21,425 nt of DNA, from NCBI GenBank assembly GCA_004352715.1, contig SCFE01000053.1, positions 657,620 through 679,044 on the forward strand, read 5' to 3'. Source of the DNA: Hofstenia miamia (taxonomy: Eukaryota; Xenacoelomorpha; Acoela). Below are positions 9,901 through 15,900 of the stretch, one piece after another. Each line of letters opens with the position of its first letter. The first letter of the stretch is position 1. The notes under the pieces were generated by a model. That model saw only the letters and a program-made list of their open reading frames with translations, did not search any database and was not told the DNA's origin. The position numbers were made by a program, and so were the translations under genes.

Positions 9901-12900
9901 AGTTCATACATCATAATTGTAATTAAAACAACTAATGAAATGTGGGACGATTAGGAATTATAATTAAAAAATGTCAACTTAAAACCATTAGTAAAATCAT
10001 GATAAACACTATCACTAAAAAAAATTGTGGACAAACTTTTTGTAGACATTAGAAAAATATTTTTAAATATTACAAAAATGAAAACTCACCTGCCACCCAA
10101 GATACAAAACGAAACCAGTGCCTGACAAAATGAGCGTAATCAAGGCCATTAGGTTAGCATCTTTTAACCCAATGATGTTCTGAATAACAAGATAGGGAAC
10201 AATTGTCACCAACATCATGACAGCAATAACCAAAACTTCATTACTTGGTTCAACTCCTTGTTTGAAAAGAGAAAACCCATTGCAACGTTTATCCTCAGTG
10301 TACTTCTTACCTAAAAGTTTACTCAATAAATAAGAACAATAACTTTATCTAAACATATACAAATGCGAGCAAACTACAGATATGGATTCTAAATTATAAA
10401 TATAATATATTGAATTTTTTAAAATATTCATTATTTATAAGATGTTCTGGGTTGATTGAGTCTTAAATTTTATCACATATATAGTTATTAGTTTTTTAAA
10501 AATTTGGATCATTAGTATCTTAGAAAAAATAATTACCGTTGCTATCTACAAGTATATCGAGACGACCAACATAGAGAGATGCAGACCAAGCAAGTGTAAG
10601 GAGTAGGATGGTGCTACCCGCCAAAGTACCCATACCAACAGAAAGCTGTTCATGAGCTTGTTTTATATTTCCTAAACCAGAAACTAATATCATAGCAGCA
10701 TCAGGAACTGCTCCAAGAACAGGAAGAACAACACCTCCTACCAGTGTTGCCGGTAAACCAACATCCAGAAGGCCTTCAGCGCCTTCTGAAATTAGAGTTG
10801 CACAAAAGCCGAGGACTATTCCATAGCCAACGATGAGAAGACAATTGCCATCTAAAATATAGCTTGAAATAATAGGCTCAAAAACATTGACCAAAAAAAC
10901 ATTTAATGTATTTAAACAACCTTTCTAGAAAGTATATCTTATAATCAAATTTAGTTTATCTCATAAAATCTTGTATAAAGAGAATAATTAAATTAAAACC
11001 TAAAAATCTAACAATATTCATTTTGTATTCTTTTTAATTAGCACACATAAAACGCAATCTTAAACTCAGTGTGAGTAAACCATGAATTTTTTAAAATTAA
11101 CATATTTTCATTCCTTCATGATTGAATCAAACAACATGAAAGTTTCGCAAAATAGGAAATATATTAGGGGTTTAGATATGATGATGGGTTGCTAACTTGT
11201 ATAGTTGATTTATAGCCACTGATTATCGTAAATAATTAGCAGTTTTGCTTTGATGCGGTGTTCAATCACGTCTAACAATTTGGAGTACTACACTCAGCAA
11301 GACTTACAATCACGTCGTTGAAAAGTAGGTAGGAGTGACAACTTAATCGTTGCCAAAATCATTTGTCAAAACTACAATGTTCAACAGCAAAGCTAATTAT
11401 TTAGTATTATTTATAGAATGTATAGTAGCAATCGCTACAGTCTCTAGCCATCACAATACATCCTAGATCTCATAACTATTCAATCGTTTTGGAATATATA
11501 AGTAGATTCAAGAACAAAATCAAATAATGGAAAAAAACGTATTAAATGTGTGATAAAAATGGAATTTATTGCATTTTTGAAATTCGGCCTTTAATAATTC
11601 GAATAAAGCATTTTATGATTTGATTGGATGAAGGATGTAATTATATAATATTCAATTTTTTTTATCAAAAGTCTAAAGGATTACTTAAAATGTAATGGTA
11701 TTAAAGATAACAATTTTAAATGATTTCACAGAATTGATTTCGATATGATGCCTTATTTAATTTATTAGATGGTGGAGTTTCTGAGTAAGCCAAGCAAGAG
11801 AATTTGCCCAAAAGTGTTGTAGCTAATGAAAATTATAACCCTTAAATCATTTTGAACTTTAAACTTAAAGATAATGCAAAAAGTTAGAATTAATGAAATT
11901 TCAGAAAATTTACTTACATATTGTATTAGAACAGGGAAATAACTCCTGCTCACAGATTGACTCGGAACTCCTGTTTTCACCACTGACAATTGTGAAGGGG
12001 AGAGTGAAAGCAAAAGCGATGCATACCACTCGGACGAACATTGCGAAATGATTCGTAGCCAAAATTAGCACTGCGCACACTCCTTCTCATATTTAAATGC
12101 GTTTAAATCAACCGCGCTGTGTGAAATATATTTCGAAGCACCAACGCGCAAATAGTATACTTCCAGCAAACAAAAAGATAATCGATTTACTGATAAATTC
12201 TGATTTCGGTTTAAATGATGATTACGAAAGCTACGATGTGAAATATATTTCTATTATTCAAAATTATAAAAATCTGCATTTAGCAGTAGGCATGTAAGAC
12301 TAATTCATTCAGATTTAAGGGTGTTGCAAGCTATAATTATAAAATTATGTGCCTATGCGTTCTTTGTCAATGTTGAATTTAATCTAAAAATTAAAAGGTG
12401 GCTCATGAATTTTAAATACTGCTGTAAATCAATGTACATATATAATGCAGTACTCTATGACTATATGATTAATAAGCACAATTAGGCGTGAATGTAGTGA
12501 GGAACAACACCGGTTAAATAAACAAACAATTTCAAGATTTCCAATACTTCCGATGACATTATTGACAGGTTCGGCGGCACGAACCGAAGATTGAAATTGA
12601 TTTAATATTTTTGTATTTGAGTCATTCCATTATATTTCATACTGCTCCAAATACCATTTTGACCTGAAATATAATGTAATGAGCCATTTTTGTTGTTTAA
12701 ATATGTAATTAAAATTTTTCCAATATATTCACATTGGTTTTTTCTAGAAAAAAAATTATGTTTAAACATACTTCCTTGTGAGAACTTGCCCTTAACTTGT
12801 GCTTCCGTGTTTTAAATTTTGCGTCCTATACTTTTGTTTCCATTGGTATTTAGGTAATCTATATTAAACTCAAAATTATATCAAACCACTCACCCGTTTG

Positions 12901-15900
12901 AAAATTCCTAGATCGATCCCTGAATTCATTGATAATTGATATAGCATTTAGTAATTGTTAATTGATTGATACAGCTGCAAATTGGATACAATTATCAATT
13001 ATTAGCTATTTTCAAAATTGTTTGTAATAATAAGAACTACAAGCGTGTAATTTTTGATAACCTGAACCAAACACAGCTCTGCAACACAGTTCACGAAAGT
13101 ATACTAGGTCTAAGCCCGAAGCTCAAACATAAAAACTTAAACTAATTTCATTTGTTGTAGTGTTCAATGTAGACAAAATATTTGTTGACTCCGAAATTTC
13201 ATTGAAAATAAATTTGAAAAAAAATGTTTTCAGTTATTAATATCCGTTGAGATAATTGTTTGACAATTGATAATTAACGTACGAGGTTAATAAATGATTG
13301 ATAATGGACTTACTCCAGAAATTTAACTATCGAGCAGCCCTATTTTTCAGGGTTGGATGTCGCCAGTTGCAAAAAATCACCTTTAGTAAATATATCATTT
13401 TTAATAAAAGATAAGATTTTAAATGTTAATGTGTCTCTTTTATCTTTAACCAACCGCAGAAAAGGGTTTGAAAAATTAATTGCACAAACAACAACTGTTT
13501 GAAATGAAAATTACTAATACGTTTAATTAGGAATTAGACGTCGCAAATTTGTAGACACAAAAATTTATCACAATTTTAAAAGATTGAGAATTTGGGAAAT
13601 GAAAATTTTGTTTAGTAAAACGTCTTAATAAAGTCTTAACCCTTCTGTACTCTTATCTAGTCTCGTGCGCACCCTGATATTTGCTAAGTAACTACCTGTA
13701 AATTCCTTACATGTATTACATGTGAGCACAGCACAGTTTTAGTGCAGGATCACATTAAGCAATTATAATCAAAATTAAGTAAATTCCAATTCACTCTTAT
13801 GAAAAAAATTGATCAAAGGGTAATAATGTTCAATATATCTTTATGAATTGAGGAAAAAATTCCAGAAATTACATGAATACAATTCCAATACATCATCTAC
13901 AAATTATAAAAGATTAGGCTAAGACATGCAGATAAATGTGCGAAGCAAAAGCAATTCTCAATGCTCAGAATTATGTATAATTGTTTGGCCATTTTCTATT
14001 GAGAATGCCAGGGACTACGAAATTGGGTATCTGAGAGGTGCCCAAAAATGTGTAGCAGGACAGAATATTTTATTCTATGTTTTTCTGAACGAAACTCTCC
14101 CCATCGCTCTATTTATATTAAATTCCTGTGGCATATGCACTCCCTCATAAAATCAGTTTTATGATCTAATGCTTGCCGAAACAATTGATGCAGAACACCT
14201 GAACCTTCAAAAAAAACTCAAGCAATCAAACGAGGCACATAAAATCAGAGATTACCTTCGAAAATTTGTGAAGAATATTATGTTTTATCCTGACAAAACT
14301 TACCAAATGCAGAGACTACGGAATGATAACTTAAAATGATCGATTATGTTGGTTAAATATAGCTATTTGAGTAAAACTGTGATACTCGGCATACATTTAT
14401 TTAAATAATGTTTATTTTGATAGTATATTTTTGAATAATTAATTTAATATTAATATTTAGTCCGCGGTACATTTTTGGACAACCATGTAAATAGTTAAGA
14501 AAATTGAAAAATATTTGCTAAACATGCAATGCCTTACATTAGCACTTTTAAACTGCGTACTGTAGTAACTTTAAAAAATTTCCGTCTAGTTTGTTAAATT
14601 ATTATTGAAAATTTATTATTAAAAAACAATTAAAACTTACTCGAAGTTCATTGACATCGGCTTCTTTAATTTTATAGGCACTTAAAGTGTCTTCTAAGCC
14701 CATCAACTTTTGCTTCAGCATTGCGATGATCTAAGCAAATTCGAAATAAAATGAATTGAAAGTTCCATTGTAGCATATTAAAAATATATGGATGAAACCA
14801 AATTAATGCCAAAAATTAGATTTGGCTGCTACAGTTAAAGGCCAAACCATTTTTCATATCAATTAGCAATTTCACAACGACGTTGTTTTATGCTGCAAAA
14901 TTCCGTTCACATTAATTCAGTTCGCCACGTATAATTTTAAAAGTAACTATGGCCAATACTTGTAAATAAATTTACTTAATAATTGGAAGTCTACTTGTTC
15001 AAAATCTAATTTGATCTATCCTATTTAAGTGGCAAAATCAGAAAAAATTTGAGCAGAACAGGATTAGAAACAATAAGTGTAGCTGTAACCGCAAATACAA
15101 AACTTGAAGTAAATGACAATATAATTTATTGATTAAAATATTTTTAGCAAGGCAAGCTTGTATGGTGCAGTCAAATTTTTAATACGAACTATCTGGTATT
15201 TAGATATAACGCTTAGGCTATTATTTAATACTACTGATAAAAGAAATCAACGGGGATAAGACCTTTGTATTCAGGGTCGGCCTTAGCCTACGCGGGGCCC
15301 GGGCAAAATATGACATATAGGTAAAGTAATGATTACAACGTCCTTGTTATAATAATTTGGGTTTCATCCCTTATTTAGTTCTTGTAAAACTGCATATATC
15401 TATGCTTGCATATGCTATTTGTTGGGAAATTATATAGATAATTGTATTTAATTTCACCCCAACAGTTTACGCTATCAGCTCTAAATCCAAAAAAGCAGTT
15501 TCAGAAAGTTTATACATTGCAATCTGATATTATAAACCTATTAAGCATTTGAAATAGAGTTATAGATGTATATACATCAGTTAGTATCTCAACACATCCT
15601 TAAGCAACTTAAAAAATATAAGGGTTTGCGGAGAAATATTTACCTTTAAAGTATCTTTAACTCACTAGAAAACAGTGTTTTGAAAACCTATAAGAGAATT
15701 ATTGGAACTTTAAGGATTTTGTTGCTATCACTTCCTTGAGTATATTGTATGTATGCAATAAATGGTCTGAATTTCAAAATTAAGTTATATTTCATACAAT
15801 TACTATATATAAAATTAAAGAAATAATTGTAGTTCGGTTCTTGCCACTGCATATAATACAATTATTGTTATTTTTAATATTATAATGAAATATAAAATAA

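Noticed and set aside
12097-12297. 66-codon plus-strand ORF just upstream of the exchanger start
   Set aside because: No recognisable motif. It lies in the exchanger's promoter side and repeats a 15-mer internally; not enough to call a gene.
13640-13672. TTAACCCTTCTG as a piggyBac-type end
   Set aside because: No partner end with TTAA was found within a plausible distance, so the match is too short to claim.
13926-14150. 74-codon plus-strand ORF
   Set aside because: No splice context or family motif; composition is mixed and it is not continuous with the exon-like ORF at 14157.
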